DNA from: Planctomycetota bacterium | GTDB taxonomy: Bacteria; Planctomycetota; B15-G4 | Direction: 5' to 3' | Assembly: GCA_029245865.1 (NCBI GenBank) | Contig: JAQWOM010000038.1 | Coordinates: 124,001 to 188,000 of the forward strand | DNA: 64,000 bases | Part shown: in pieces, positions 9,249-18,118 of the stretch | Numbering within the stretch: position 1 is the first letter of the stretch | Layout: the number at the start of each line of letters is the position of its first letter | Notes under the pieces: model-generated | The model's input: the letters and a program-made list of their open reading frames with translations, nothing else | What the model was told of the DNA's origin: nothing | The model's database searches: none | Program-made: the position numbers and the translations under genes

Positions 9249-9640
9249 AGGCAAGTCGCTCGTGCGCGTCGGCTAGCTCGTGGTTGTGGGCTTTTCTGCT
9301 GTGCACTGTTTCTGGTGGCTGCACGAGCTGTCCGCCGACTTGGCTGGACGCACCACCCTCTGTCCCTGGATGGCTCTTTGCGTCTGGCCAATGTGGCGAA
9401 GTGTTCGTAGATGCCGATGCGACCTCTCTCGCGTTGAGCCGAGCTGCACGTCGTCTCGCTGATGACTTAGATCTTGTTGTAGAGCAGCGATTGTCCGTAC
9501 GGCAACTTGACGGGCGATTGTTCGTAGAGGTTGCTGACGATGAAGGGCTTGTTCATGCCCTGGAGGGGCTCGAGTTGGTCGAGCTGGTTCATTGCAATGG
9601 GACGGTGTATGCCCTCTTGCGCTTGCCCGCCGAGGCCTGA
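9245..9640 (+). CDS. Small lipoprotein, LPP20-like
   Basis: The 131-residue protein begins with a signal peptide (WLWAFLLCTVSGGC) whose lipobox SGGC predicts a lipid-anchored envelope protein. The mature part has the order Trp-Leu, GWLFASGQCG, then an Ala/Leu-rich helix LSRAARRLADDLDLVVE followed by short strands. This resembles the LPP20 lipoprotein fold, but the similarity is by eye and weak. Its ATG overlaps the ptsI stop in an ATGA, so it is translated from the glyS-ptsI message. Function unknown. Confidence 0.65.
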   Translation: MKASRSCASASSWLWAFLLCTVSGGCTSCPPTWLDAPPSVPGWLFASGQCGEVFVDADATSLALSRAARRLADDLDLVVEQRLSVRQLDGRLFVEVADDEGLVHALEGLELVELVHCNGTVYALLRLPAEA

Positions 9641-9695
9641 TCAGTTGGCACTGCGTGGAGGAGGCCAGCGAGGAGCGCGCAGCATCCGGGGTGCC

Positions 9696-9983
9696 ATGGG
9701 GACCTATACTTACGTGTCGGCCGCCACGGTGTTGCTGCTCGCTCTCGTGCTGTGGCTCGGCCCGGGGGGTGGGGAAAAAACGACGCAGGTCAGTCTGGCG
9801 GCCGGTTGGCAAGGAGCGTTGCTGGAATCTGGACCCAACTCGTGGGAGTTAAATGCAGGCGAGGCGCTTGCCCTGCCCTCCGGCAGTTATCGGCTGACCC
9901 TGTTCGCAGCCGATGGGGAGGCTCGCCGGCAGACCGTCCGTGTTGAGGGAGAGGCCTTGTCTGTAGGGGCCCCGAATGATTGA
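9696..9983 (+). CDS. Small membrane-anchored protein, unknown function
   Basis: The 95-residue frame starts at ATG 9696. It has one N-terminal hydrophobic segment (AATVLLLALVLWLG) and then a small beta-rich extracytoplasmic part with GSYRLTLFAADGEARR, like a short Ig- or CarboxypepD_reg-like strand set. No family was recognised. It follows the LPP20-like lipoprotein by 55 bases and ends 12 bases before the convergent gene. The start is not backed by a clear ribosome binding site. Confidence 0.5.
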   Translation: MGTYTYVSAATVLLLALVLWLGPGGGEKTTQVSLAAGWQGALLESGPNSWELNAGEALALPSGSYRLTLFAADGEARRQTVRVEGEALSVGAPND

Positions 9984-9995
9984 TGGCAGAGCTTA

Positions 9996-11927
9996 CTAAT
10001 TGCCTTTAGATGTTGGCGTGCGAGCCGTGAGGAAAAGGCTTACCTCGATCTCTTTGTCGGAAGTCACCGTGATGTCCTGCTTGGCCTCGAAGCGAAAGGC
10101 TTCGAAAAAAGATTTGGGGACTGCGACCAATTCATAATCCCCCGGTGGGACGGCTTCGAACTGAAAGGTGCCGTCCAGATTGGCTGTGGTGCGCATGCGT
10201 GCGGCGGGTCCGGCGAGGCTGACAGAAGCACCACCGAGTGGTTCGCCTCGAGTGCCCGTGACCATGCCACCGACGTGACCACCGACTTGCCTGACCAGTT
10301 CTCCAACGTGAGAAACTTGATTGTCAGAGACTTCGATGTCACGCACATGCAGGTCCGGCATGCCTTTGGTTTTGACGCTCAGGACATAGGCGCCCGCGGG
10401 GACGTTGCGTAAGTGAAACTTTCCCGTTTTGTCACTCTTCACTCGAAGCCCATGAACAGGTGGCGCGGGGAAGGCGAAGTCGAGCGGACCCTGCGGGTTC
10501 CACGCGGAATCCCGTAGTTCGATGATGGCCGTGGCGGATGGGTCCTTGAGACTGCCTTTGACCGAGCCGCCTTTCTGGAGAATCACGGTGACCGGAACGC
10601 GCAGAGTCTCCTGGCCCAGGATGAGGTCTTGGCTGTTTGTGGGGGCGAATCCAGGGGCGTTGACGGTCAGGACGTAGGAGCCGGAGCGGAGGCCGTTGTA
10701 ATCGAAGGTCCCTCTGTCGGTGAGCTCGAGTTTGCGCTCCGCCGGGCGGTCGCCAAGTAGTTGAGCTCCGGTACGTGCGTCTGCCTTGGCGGTCACAACG
10801 AGCTCATGCGGTAGGGAGCCTGTCGTGACGACCTGCCCGACGACGGTGATGGCTGGTTGTGCGCGGAGGACATGCTGGTCGTTGCCTGCGTCCAGTTTGA
10901 GAGGGAGCGGTAGATACCAATCGGTCGAGGCAAAGCGAACGTCGTATCGCCCGCTGGCAATGCGATCGAAGTGGAAGCGCCCTCGGGCGTCTGTTACCTC
11001 TTCAAGCATGTAATAGGACTTGTTGTCGGGCACGCGGCGCAGCAAAGAGATGGCAGCCCCTTCCACGGGCTGCTCTTCGGGTCCCAGCACGATGCCTCCG
11101 AGCATGGAGCTGGAATATTCCAGCATGAAATCTTGCTCGTAGTCACCTGTGGGGCTGTTGAGCATGAAGGCGATGGCGGACTGAAGTGGCGCGAATCCTT
11201 CCGCGTGAATCTCCACCGTGTACTGGCGTCGCCCAAGGTGTTCGACGGTGTACTCGCCGAGTGCGTCGGTCACGGCTTCTGCGAACACACTCGGAGTGGG
11301 TGCTGTTGAGCCGGCGGTCACCCGGCCCATATCCGAAACGATCAGCTGTGCACCCCTGACGGGAACCCCGTTGGTGTCTATGACCTTGCCGAACAGTCGC
11401 ACGCCCTGCCCAAGAGCAATGTCTCCGACGTCTAATTGTTGGCCCGGCTCAAGCCGTAGTGGTTCCACTGTGCTGGGAGCTGCACTTGCATGTGTGACTT
11501 CGAGCGAGAGAGTGCCCTTGGAAGGAACGCCGATCATGCGGAAGCGCCCTTCGGAGTCCGTGGTTTCTGCGTGGGGAGTCGGCTTGTAGCGCACCCAGGC
11601 CGTATCATTTGTCGCCTGGTAGCAGGTGACCTGTGCACCGACCAGGGGGGCTCCTGCACGGGATATGACGCGCCCTGTGATCTGAGTTGGCGAGCTTTCG
11701 CTCAGAGACATGGGCTGGGCTGTCCGCTGTTCTGTTGCTGCAGGCAGGGCGGGCAGAGTCGGTCTTTCGCTGGGGGTTGGTAGCGAAGTTCCGGAGTCCT
11801 GTTTTGCCAGAGGCTCGGAGATGGCGGCTGGGTTCGATCTCGGCGCTTGGTCCTGCAGCAGAAGCAGGGCCCCGAGCAGACCCACCGCTGTGGTGAGGGC
11901 GAGGGTGAGGATTAGCCTGAATTTCAT
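9996..11927 (-). CDS. Anchored protein with repeated carboxypeptidase-regulatory-like domains
   Basis: I place the start at ATG 11927, where MKFRLILTLALTTAVGLLGA gives a signal anchor; the longer frame to 12101 would overlap the divergent gene. After a Ser/Pro-rich linker the protein is a chain of beta-sandwich modules. Each opens with a pattern like GRVISRAGAPLVGAQVTCY, GKVIDTNGVPVRGAQLIV, GIVLGPEEQPVEGAAISLL or GMVTGTRGEPLGGASVSLA and closes with a (G)xY(V/T)(L/V) turn such as SGSYVLTVNAPGF. This is the CarboxypepD_reg/CNA-B-like fold. About six modules fill 643 residues. No catalytic domain is present, so a structural or adhesive cell-surface role is the inference. No Shine-Dalgarno sequence is evident. 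Confidence 0.75.
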   Translation of the reverse strand: MKFRLILTLALTTAVGLLGALLLLQDQAPRSNPAAISEPLAKQDSGTSLPTPSERPTLPALPAATEQRTAQPMSLSESSPTQITGRVISRAGAPLVGAQVTCYQATNDTAWVRYKPTPHAETTDSEGRFRMIGVPSKGTLSLEVTHASAAPSTVEPLRLEPGQQLDVGDIALGQGVRLFGKVIDTNGVPVRGAQLIVSDMGRVTAGSTAPTPSVFAEAVTDALGEYTVEHLGRRQYTVEIHAEGFAPLQSAIAFMLNSPTGDYEQDFMLEYSSSMLGGIVLGPEEQPVEGAAISLLRRVPDNKSYYMLEEVTDARGRFHFDRIASGRYDVRFASTDWYLPLPLKLDAGNDQHVLRAQPAITVVGQVVTTGSLPHELVVTAKADARTGAQLLGDRPAERKLELTDRGTFDYNGLRSGSYVLTVNAPGFAPTNSQDLILGQETLRVPVTVILQKGGSVKGSLKDPSATAIIELRDSAWNPQGPLDFAFPAPPVHGLRVKSDKTGKFHLRNVPAGAYVLSVKTKGMPDLHVRDIEVSDNQVSHVGELVRQVGGHVGGMVTGTRGEPLGGASVSLAGPAARMRTTANLDGTFQFEAVPPGDYELVAVPKSFFEAFRFEAKQDITVTSDKEIEVSLFLTARTPTSKGN

Positions 11928-12099
11928 GAGAAAGAGTTTACGAGGTCTCAGGGCCGTGAAAGAGCGTTGGACCGAGGGAATGGGTGCCGTCTTCCCGTTG
12001 ATTTGGGCCAAGAGGCTGATTTGAGCGGTATTTCCACTCAGGCATGGGGCGAGAAGGATCCGAGGAGGACAGGGACTCTCAAAACCGAGGAGCCCTCCC

Positions 12100-13620
12100 A
12101 TGGGATCCCGCCAACTGGCCTTGCCTCTCTTTCTTGCCGTCGTGGCGTCAAGCTGCGTAGGCCCCGCTCGCCCCGAGTTTCGGGCAGCTCATCAGTGGGA
12201 GCCCTCCGGGGTTGTGGCTGATGGGACCGCCGAGACGGCTCAAGGTCTCGTTGTCGATGAGCGCTCGAAAGTGATCACTGCACGCAATGCTCTCGCTCAA
12301 CTGAAGATGCTCACCGAAGGCGCCCAGGCACTTTCCGATGGAGACCCCGTCACCGCGGAGGATTTGCTCGGCGCCTTTCTGCAGTTCGAGCCTGACAATG
12401 CCATGGCGCTTTTTCTACACGGTGTGGCGCTTCTAGACCTCGGGCGCACTGCCGAAGCGCGTCTGGAACTGCGTGCGTCCACGGAAGCGGATCCGGAGAG
12501 CGCAAGCGGCTTTTCCGTGTTGGCTCGAATCGAGTTTGAGCTCGGTGATGTCGATGCATCGATCACTGCGTTGCGACAAGCCACCCTCTGTGCTCCCGAA
12601 GAAGCTCAGCACTGGGTCAGCTTGGGCTTGCTCTATGTGGAATCCGATCGCTGGAACGAGGCCTATGACGCCTTACTTAAAGCTGTCGAATGCGACCCCT
12701 CTGATGTTGTAGCGCACCGTGAACTGGGACGTTTGTACCTGTCGGTCGGTGAGTACTCTCTCGCGGAGCGTGCTTTTCGGACAGCGCTCGGATTGGAACC
12801 CGAGGATGTCGGATTGCGAGTGGCCCTCGCTCACATTCTTCGAGATCTGGGGAGGTCAGCGGAAGCTCTCGCCATGTACAAGGAAGCCGCCGAGTCAGAG
12901 GTCAACAATCCGTGGCTTCACGCGAATATCGCATCCACGCTCATGGAACTCAGAAAACCGCACGCGGCTCGGCCTCACTTCGAAACCGCGCTCTCTCAGT
13001 TGACAGAGAGTGGGATGGACAGCGCACTCGTCTACCTCAATTACGGGTCGATGCTCGAGGGGCTCGGCGATCTCGATGGCGCGGTCGTGGCTTATGAGTC
13101 GGCAGTCGAGGTCGCCCCTCAGATGGCCGAAGCTCACGAAACGTTGGGTGTGCTTCAACTGAATCTCGGGTACAGCGCCAAGGCGCAGAAGCATCTCATC
13201 GCGGCAGATTCGCTGGGGGGGCTGCACCCGGACACCCTTCTCGAACTGGCTCTGCTTCTCGAGGCAGACAACGATTGGGCCGGAGCCCTCACGTGTTCGC
13301 GTCGTTTGCTGGAGAGTTCGCCAAGCAACGCACCGGATGATCTCCGCAGGGCACGACTCTTGCTGCGGAGCCGTCACCCGGATGTCCATAATGCGGCGGC
13401 GGCGGTCGATTTGCTGCTTCCTCTGGTTCGTGGGGCTTATCAGAACCATCCTGGAAGCTGGGAGCTTCTGGCCGATGCCTTTGCGTCCCAGGGCGCTGTC
13501 GAGGACGCGATTGGTGCCCTTGATGAAGCGCTGAGAACTGCGCGCTCAGGAAGTCCGGTGCGCAGTCGTTTCGAACAGCGGCGTGAGCGCCTGCTGACTC
13601 AGCTTCAAGATGAGCCGTAG
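12100..13620 (+). CDS. TPR-repeat lipoprotein
   Basis: The 506-residue protein has a signal peptide with lipobox VASSC (MGSRQLALPLFLAVVASSC), so it is probably anchored to a membrane. From about residue 65 to the end it is almost continuous tetratricopeptide repeats, for example AHRELGRLYLSVGEYSLAER and AHETLGVLQLNLGYSAKAQK. TPR arrays scaffold protein contacts, and no enzymatic motif is visible. GAGGAG seven bases before the ATG supports the start. It is transcribed divergently from the CarboxypepD_reg-like protein across 172 bases of shared upstream DNA. Confidence 0.8.
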   Translation: MGSRQLALPLFLAVVASSCVGPARPEFRAAHQWEPSGVVADGTAETAQGLVVDERSKVITARNALAQLKMLTEGAQALSDGDPVTAEDLLGAFLQFEPDNAMALFLHGVALLDLGRTAEARLELRASTEADPESASGFSVLARIEFELGDVDASITALRQATLCAPEEAQHWVSLGLLYVESDRWNEAYDALLKAVECDPSDVVAHRELGRLYLSVGEYSLAERAFRTALGLEPEDVGLRVALAHILRDLGRSAEALAMYKEAAESEVNNPWLHANIASTLMELRKPHAARPHFETALSQLTESGMDSALVYLNYGSMLEGLGDLDGAVVAYESAVEVAPQMAEAHETLGVLQLNLGYSAKAQKHLIAADSLGGLHPDTLLELALLLEADNDWAGALTCSRRLLESSPSNAPDDLRRARLLLRSRHPDVHNAAAAVDLLLPLVRGAYQNHPGSWELLADAFASQGAVEDAIGALDEALRTARSGSPVRSRFEQRRERLLTQLQDEP

Positions 13621-13657
13621 GGCATCTTGGGGCTCCGCACGGTAGAGTGTGCGGCCC

Positions 13658-13810
13658 ATGAGAGTCTCGCGTCTCGTACAAATCGTCGGCCTAGGTCTCG
13701 TGACCTTTGTGATGGTCCGCTCGTACTTTGTGGATTCCATGGCATTCCAGTTTGGTGGCTTGGCCATCGGAGCAGCCGTCTTCTTGATTGGCAAACGTCT
13801 CGAAAGCTGA
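13658..13810 (+). CDS. 50-residue membrane peptide
   Basis: ATG 13658 to TGA 13808-13810 encodes a 50-residue peptide starting MRVSRLVQIVGLGLVTFVMV and continuing with the hydrophobic stretch FQFGGLAIGAAVFLIG and a basic end KRLES. Two hydrophobic segments separated by RSYFVDSM suggest a helical hairpin. It starts 37 bases after the TPR lipoprotein on the same strand, so it could share that transcript. The hydrophobic pattern with basic ends argues for a real gene, but no homologue is recognised. Confidence 0.5.
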   Translation: MRVSRLVQIVGLGLVTFVMVRSYFVDSMAFQFGGLAIGAAVFLIGKRLES

Positions 13811-13834
13811 ACCTCGCCGGTGGGCGACTTCGCT

Positions 13835-15688
13835 TCAGGCCTTCTTCGATCCGCTTGATTTCGTGGTGGCGGTGCCCGTAGTTGCCATGAGTGCGCGTCG
13901 GTAAGTCCGCATCACGCCGGCCTGCGAGAGCGAACCTACGAGGCGGTTATTGGCCACGACGTGAATCTCATGTGCCTCTTCGCCTTCAAGGACATCCATG
14001 GCATGCAGGAGGGTGTCGGCTGGGTGGAGCGTTACCACGGAGTGTGCGCAGTCGCCGGCCAGCAAGAGGTGGTCAAGGTGTTCGTCTCGCAGAAACTCTC
14101 GAACGTGGGCGAGAGAAATGGCGCCTGTGAGCCTGCCTTCTGCATCCACGACAGGAAAATCGTGCTGCTCTGATTGCAAGAGGCGACGCACAACGCGGTC
14201 AAACGTCATGGTCTCAGGAATGGTGTCTGTCGGACGGTGCATGGCATCGCCGACACGAAGCCGGCGCAGCAGGGCGCTGTCCTGGTGATCACGCAGCAAG
14301 ATGCCTCGGCGAGACAGTGGCAGCGTGTAGATGCTGTCTGGCATGAGGCGCGAAGCGACCACCGTCGAGAGCACCGATGCTGTCATGAGTGGGAGGATGA
14401 GCAGGTAGTTGTCGCTCATCTCAAACAACAACAGGATGGCCGTCATGGGTGCGTGGGCTGTACCTGCAAGCAGTGCAGCCATTCCGGCCAGCGCATAGGC
14501 ACCGAAGCCAGCGACTTGCCCAGGAAACAGCATGTCGAGGAATATGCCGAAGACACCGCCAAACATGGCGCCTACAAACAGAGAAGGTGCAAAAACGCCA
14601 CCGGAGCCACCGCCACCGAGTGTGAGTGCCGTGGCGAGGGTTTTCACGAGGCCCAGCGCCAGCAAGAGCTTCCATGTCATGGTGGCGTTGTCAGAGATCA
14701 GCACCGCCGTCATGGTGTGGTGGCCTTCGCCCAGAACTTGCGGCAGCATCAGTCCGGCTGCACCGACTCCGAGACCAGCAACCACGGCCTTTGTCCAGGG
14801 AGACACGCGCCAGCGCTGCGCTCCATCCTCGATGAAGTACAGAGTTCGCGTGAATCCGACCGACAGCACTCCGAAGAGCAGTCCGAGCAAAACGTAGGCG
14901 CCCATTTCCCAAGGGCTTACAAGGCTGAGGCCTTCTCTCAAGGATTCCGGAATCGCGAAGGCGGATTCTTCGCCCATGAGCCGGCGAGCCGTTACGGAGC
15001 CGGCTACCGAAGCGATGAGGACCGGCGCGAACGCACTCAGGCTGTAACTTCCGATAATGATTTCGAGTGCGAACATCACGCCGCCGATAGGCGCGTTGAA
15101 GACCGCTGCGATACCTGCGGCAGACCCACAACCCACAAGCGTGCGCACGGCGCGACCATGCATACCGAAAGTACGTCCGAGTGCCGACCCGAAGGCTGCG
15201 CCTACCTGAACGATGGGGCCTTCTTTGCCGACGGATCCGCCGAACCCGATGTTCACTGAGGAGGCCAGCAGCTTGACCCAGCCAACGCGGGCTCTCATCA
15301 GTCCGCCTCGACGTGCCACGGCCTCCATGACTTGTGGCACACCGTGCCCGCCTGCTAGCGGCGAAAGGCGTCGCACGAGAAAGACCACGATGACCATGCC
15401 GACCGCCACCACAAGAAGCGGATACCACGTGGGATGCGGGAAGTGCTCCGGGTTGTCGAGAGCGTTCTCCGGGACGACATCGCTGAATCCGAATGACCAC
15501 TCCCAGACAAGCGAGTTGATCCCGCGTACGAGTTCCACAAAGGCGACGGTGGCAAAACCCGCAACGACACCCGCCAGGGCACCCATCAGAATCAGTGCTG
15601 TCGGTTCACCTCCCAGCAAACGCTGGACTCTGTCCGCCGCATGGAGCATGTGGCGGTGGCCGGCATGGAGTCTTCTGTGGCGAGGCAT
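13835..15688 (-). CDS. ClC-type chloride channel/transporter with tandem CBS domains
   Basis: This is a voltage-gated-chloride-channel family membrane protein (617 residues). The anion-path signatures are GHGVP (114-118, replacing GSGIP), GKEGP (154-158, gating glutamate E156) and, further on, GSGGVFAPSL. About ten hydrophobic helices fill residues 30-450. The C-terminal 150 residues hold two CBS domains (VGDAMHRPTDTIPETMTFDR, then the region ending VVANNRLVGSLSQAGV) that probably bind adenine nucleotides. At the position of the E. coli antiporter proton glutamate E203, the motif FALEI has Ile (I210) after E209. This could mean channel-like rather than 2Cl-/H+ exchange, by inference. It ends convergently against the 50-residue peptide. 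Confidence 0.88.
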   Translation of the reverse strand: MPRHRRLHAGHRHMLHAADRVQRLLGGEPTALILMGALAGVVAGFATVAFVELVRGINSLVWEWSFGFSDVVPENALDNPEHFPHPTWYPLLVVAVGMVIVVFLVRRLSPLAGGHGVPQVMEAVARRGGLMRARVGWVKLLASSVNIGFGGSVGKEGPIVQVGAAFGSALGRTFGMHGRAVRTLVGCGSAAGIAAVFNAPIGGVMFALEIIIGSYSLSAFAPVLIASVAGSVTARRLMGEESAFAIPESLREGLSLVSPWEMGAYVLLGLLFGVLSVGFTRTLYFIEDGAQRWRVSPWTKAVVAGLGVGAAGLMLPQVLGEGHHTMTAVLISDNATMTWKLLLALGLVKTLATALTLGGGGSGGVFAPSLFVGAMFGGVFGIFLDMLFPGQVAGFGAYALAGMAALLAGTAHAPMTAILLLFEMSDNYLLILPLMTASVLSTVVASRLMPDSIYTLPLSRRGILLRDHQDSALLRRLRVGDAMHRPTDTIPETMTFDRVVRRLLQSEQHDFPVVDAEGRLTGAISLAHVREFLRDEHLDHLLLAGDCAHSVVTLHPADTLLHAMDVLEGEEAHEIHVVANNRLVGSLSQAGVMRTYRRALMATTGTATTKSSGSKKA

Positions 15689-15737
15689 GATTCAGTGACG
15701 ATAGGCCTAGATGGCCGTCGGGCCAAGCGGCGAGGCA

Positions 15738-16625
15738 TCAGGCGCGGGGGTGTGCACCCTTGTAAACTTCCTTGAGCCGCCCAATAGAGACATGTGTGTA
15801 AATCTGGGTCGTCGAGAGACTTTCGTGACCGAGCAACTCCTGGACCACGCGCAGGTCGGCTCCACGGTCAAGGAGGTGGGTGGCAAAGGAGTGCCGCAGT
15901 GTGTGAGGGGTCACGCTGTCTGGTAATCCGGCGAACTGAGCTCGACTTCGGACCATGCGGGCCACACTGCGTGTGGTGAGGCGCCCGCCGTCCCGCAGAT
16001 TGATAAAGACGGCTTGCTCACCTGCCTTGCGGTGTTTTTGGAGCAGATCCGATCTCTCCTTCAGCCAACTCTCCAGCGCCCGGCGAGCCGGCTTGCCCAC
16101 GAGGCCCATGCGCTCCTTGCGGCCTTTGCCGAACACGCGAACGGAACCGCCCGAGAGGTCCAGGTGTTCCAGGTCGAGGCCGGCGCACTCCGCCACGCGC
16201 ATACCTGTGGAATACAGCAGCTCCAGCACGGCCCGGTCGCGAAGACCCGCTGGGCGCTCGGCGTTCGGGACGCTGAGTAGCGCATTGACCTGCGCCTCGT
16301 CCAGGGTCTCAGGGAGATGCCGGCCGCGACGAGGTGTGCGCAGCGCGGCGGCAGGGTCTTTCTTGATGAGTTTCTTGCGCTGCATCCACTTGAAGAAGCC
16401 ACGCATGGCTGCCTGCTTGCGAGAGAGGGTCGCGCGGCTGGGCTCCTCGAAGTCCGCCAGGTGCTCTCGGAGAGTGAGCGTGTCGATGTCTGCGGGGTCG
16501 TGAACGCCCCGTTTTGCGGCAAAGTTCAGCAGGGCGGAGAGATCCGAGTGGTAGGCGCGCAGCGTGTGCGGGCTGGCCATCTGGCCGTCTTTCAGCTCGG
16601 AGAGGAACCTGTCGAGACAATCCAT
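15738..16625 (-). CDS. xerC: Tyrosine recombinase XerC/XerD
   Basis: The protein resolves chromosome dimers at dif-like sites. From ATG 16625 it has 295 residues, the normal Xer length, with an N-terminal SAM-like DNA-binding domain (SPHTLRAYHSDLSALLNF). The full catalytic set is present: R143 (TGMRVAE), K167 (FGKGRKER), H241 and R244 (PHTLRHSFATHLL), H267 (LLGHESLSTT) and Y276 (TQIYTHV). An upstream in-frame ATG at 16667 would add 14 Cys/Trp-rich residues not typical of the family. I cannot tell XerC from XerD, so the symbol is provisional. No dif site was seen here. Confidence 0.85.
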   Translation of the reverse strand: MDCLDRFLSELKDGQMASPHTLRAYHSDLSALLNFAAKRGVHDPADIDTLTLREHLADFEEPSRATLSRKQAAMRGFFKWMQRKKLIKKDPAAALRTPRRGRHLPETLDEAQVNALLSVPNAERPAGLRDRAVLELLYSTGMRVAECAGLDLEHLDLSGGSVRVFGKGRKERMGLVGKPARRALESWLKERSDLLQKHRKAGEQAVFINLRDGGRLTTRSVARMVRSRAQFAGLPDSVTPHTLRHSFATHLLDRGADLRVVQELLGHESLSTTQIYTHVSIGRLKEVYKGAHPRA

Positions 16626-16696
16626 ACCCCAGCAGTCGCACTTCCAGGGGGCGGATTCCAGAACCACGTCGGGATTGAGTGCTTCTCCTCTCTACA

Positions 16697-18118
16697 ATGT
16701 CCGCCATGTCCGGTCTCCAGATCCTCGATGTGCCTGCTGGGCCCGCTTTGGCTCAATTGGCAGCAGAACTGCCCAACGAGCGCTGGCCCGTTCTGCTGGA
16801 GGGCGGGCAAGGCTCGGGATCATTGAATCGGTGGCGTTTCTTGGCGTGGGATCCCCTGGAGGTCGTGGAGCACCGAGTGACCGGGCTCCGCGAGTCGGAT
16901 CCCACGGCTCGGGCGCTGCCGCGACTGGCCGCCGCGCTGAGCCGTGTTTTCGGTTCAGCCTCGCAGGCTGAGGCCGAAAGGCAGGCCTGGACTGGCCCGG
17001 CTTTGCCACCTTTTTGCGGCGGTGCCATCGGGCTGCTGGGTTTCGATCTGGGCCGCGAACTCGAAGTCTTGCCGAGCCGGGTTCCTGCGGATGCACCACT
17101 TCCGGATCTTTCCATGGGGCTGTATCCCTTCGTACTGGCCGAAGAGGTCGTCACGGGTCGACGTCTCCTGGTTGGCCGCGGGAGTGCCGAGGAAGCTCGG
17201 ACTCGGCTTGGCGATGTGACTGCTTTCGCTCGCCACGCCTCGCCTGTTCAAGGCCCGGCGCACGATGCAGTCGGGACACCAAGCAGCACCTTTGAACGCG
17301 TTGACTACGAGGATGCCGTGCATCGCATTCTGGGCCACATTCGTCAGGGCGATATCTATCAGGTGAACCTCAGCCAACGGTTCGAATTGCTCTATCGCGA
17401 CACGGCGGCTTCGTTGTTCGCAGGCGTGTCCGCACGCAATCCAGCACCCTTCGGATCCTTATTTCGCACGCCTGGCTGGCAGCTTCTGTCCAATTCGCCC
17501 GAGCTTTTCTTGAGACGCAGAGGTCGCGCGTTGGAGTCTCGCCCGATCAAGGGGACACGCCCGCGTGGTCGTGATCCGGAAACGGATGCGCGGCAGCGTT
17601 CAGAACTGGAAAACAGCGAAAAGGAGCTGGCAGAACTCGCCATGATCGTCGATCTGGTGCGCAACGACCTCGGCCGCTCAGCTGAGTTGGGGAGCGTTTC
17701 CGTCGACCTACCTTTTGAGACAGATGCCTGGTCTACGGTGTTTCACCGCCTCGCTCGAGTGCACGGCACCCTCTCCGAGGGCCTTGAACTGACGTCCATC
17801 CTCGAGGGGGCCTTTCCACCGGCCTCCGTGACGGGGACGCCCAAGATTCGAGCGCTCGAGATCATCGAGGCCATCGAGCCGGTACGGAGGCACGCCTACA
17901 CGGGGGCCTTCGGGTGGATCGATGCTTCAGGGGACTGCGATCTCTCCGTCAACATTCGGATCGCGACTCTGCATGACGAGCGTCTCCTGGTGCCCGTGGG
18001 TGGCGGCATCACCGTTGGCAGTGACCCCACAGCGGAATATGTCGAGACTCTCCACAAAGCTCGTGCGATGTTCGACGCGTTGCATGTCAGCTTGCCCATG
18101 GGGAGTCTCGTGACGTGA
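16697..18118 (+). CDS. pabB: Aminodeoxychorismate synthase component I (or anthranilate synthase component I)
   Basis: This chorismate-binding enzyme makes 4-amino-4-deoxychorismate for folate synthesis. The C-terminal catalytic domain has QGDIYQVNLSQRFE, SNSPELFL, the PIKGTRPRG motif whose Lys marks PabB (TrpE usually has Ala there), ELAMIVDLVRNDLGR and GGGITVGSDPTAEY. The N-terminal half matches the Anth_synt_I_N domain (LLEGGQGSGSLNRWRFLAWDP). The start is ATG 16697 or ATG 16706; neither is decided by a ribosome site. Overlap with a pabC-like gene supports the folate assignment. The glutaminase partner pabA is not present. Confidence 0.88.
   Translation: MSAMSGLQILDVPAGPALAQLAAELPNERWPVLLEGGQGSGSLNRWRFLAWDPLEVVEHRVTGLRESDPTARALPRLAAALSRVFGSASQAEAERQAWTGPALPPFCGGAIGLLGFDLGRELEVLPSRVPADAPLPDLSMGLYPFVLAEEVVTGRRLLVGRGSAEEARTRLGDVTAFARHASPVQGPAHDAVGTPSSTFERVDYEDAVHRILGHIRQGDIYQVNLSQRFELLYRDTAASLFAGVSARNPAPFGSLFRTPGWQLLSNSPELFLRRRGRALESRPIKGTRPRGRDPETDARQRSELENSEKELAELAMIVDLVRNDLGRSAELGSVSVDLPFETDAWSTVFHRLARVHGTLSEGLELTSILEGAFPPASVTGTPKIRALEIIEAIEPVRRHAYTGAFGWIDASGDCDLSVNIRIATLHDERLLVPVGGGITVGSDPTAEYVETLHKARAMFDALHVSLPMGSLVT

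Noticed and set aside
11928..12101. N-terminal extension of the CarboxypepD_reg-like protein to 12101
   Set aside because: It would fill the divergent promoter region and put a Cys/Pro-rich leader before a good signal anchor.
14174..15259. 361-residue frame on the plus strand inside the ClC gene
   Set aside because: It is antisense to a clear ClC protein; its composition is Gln/His/Arg-rich with no hydrophobic or motif structure, as expected from a shadow frame.
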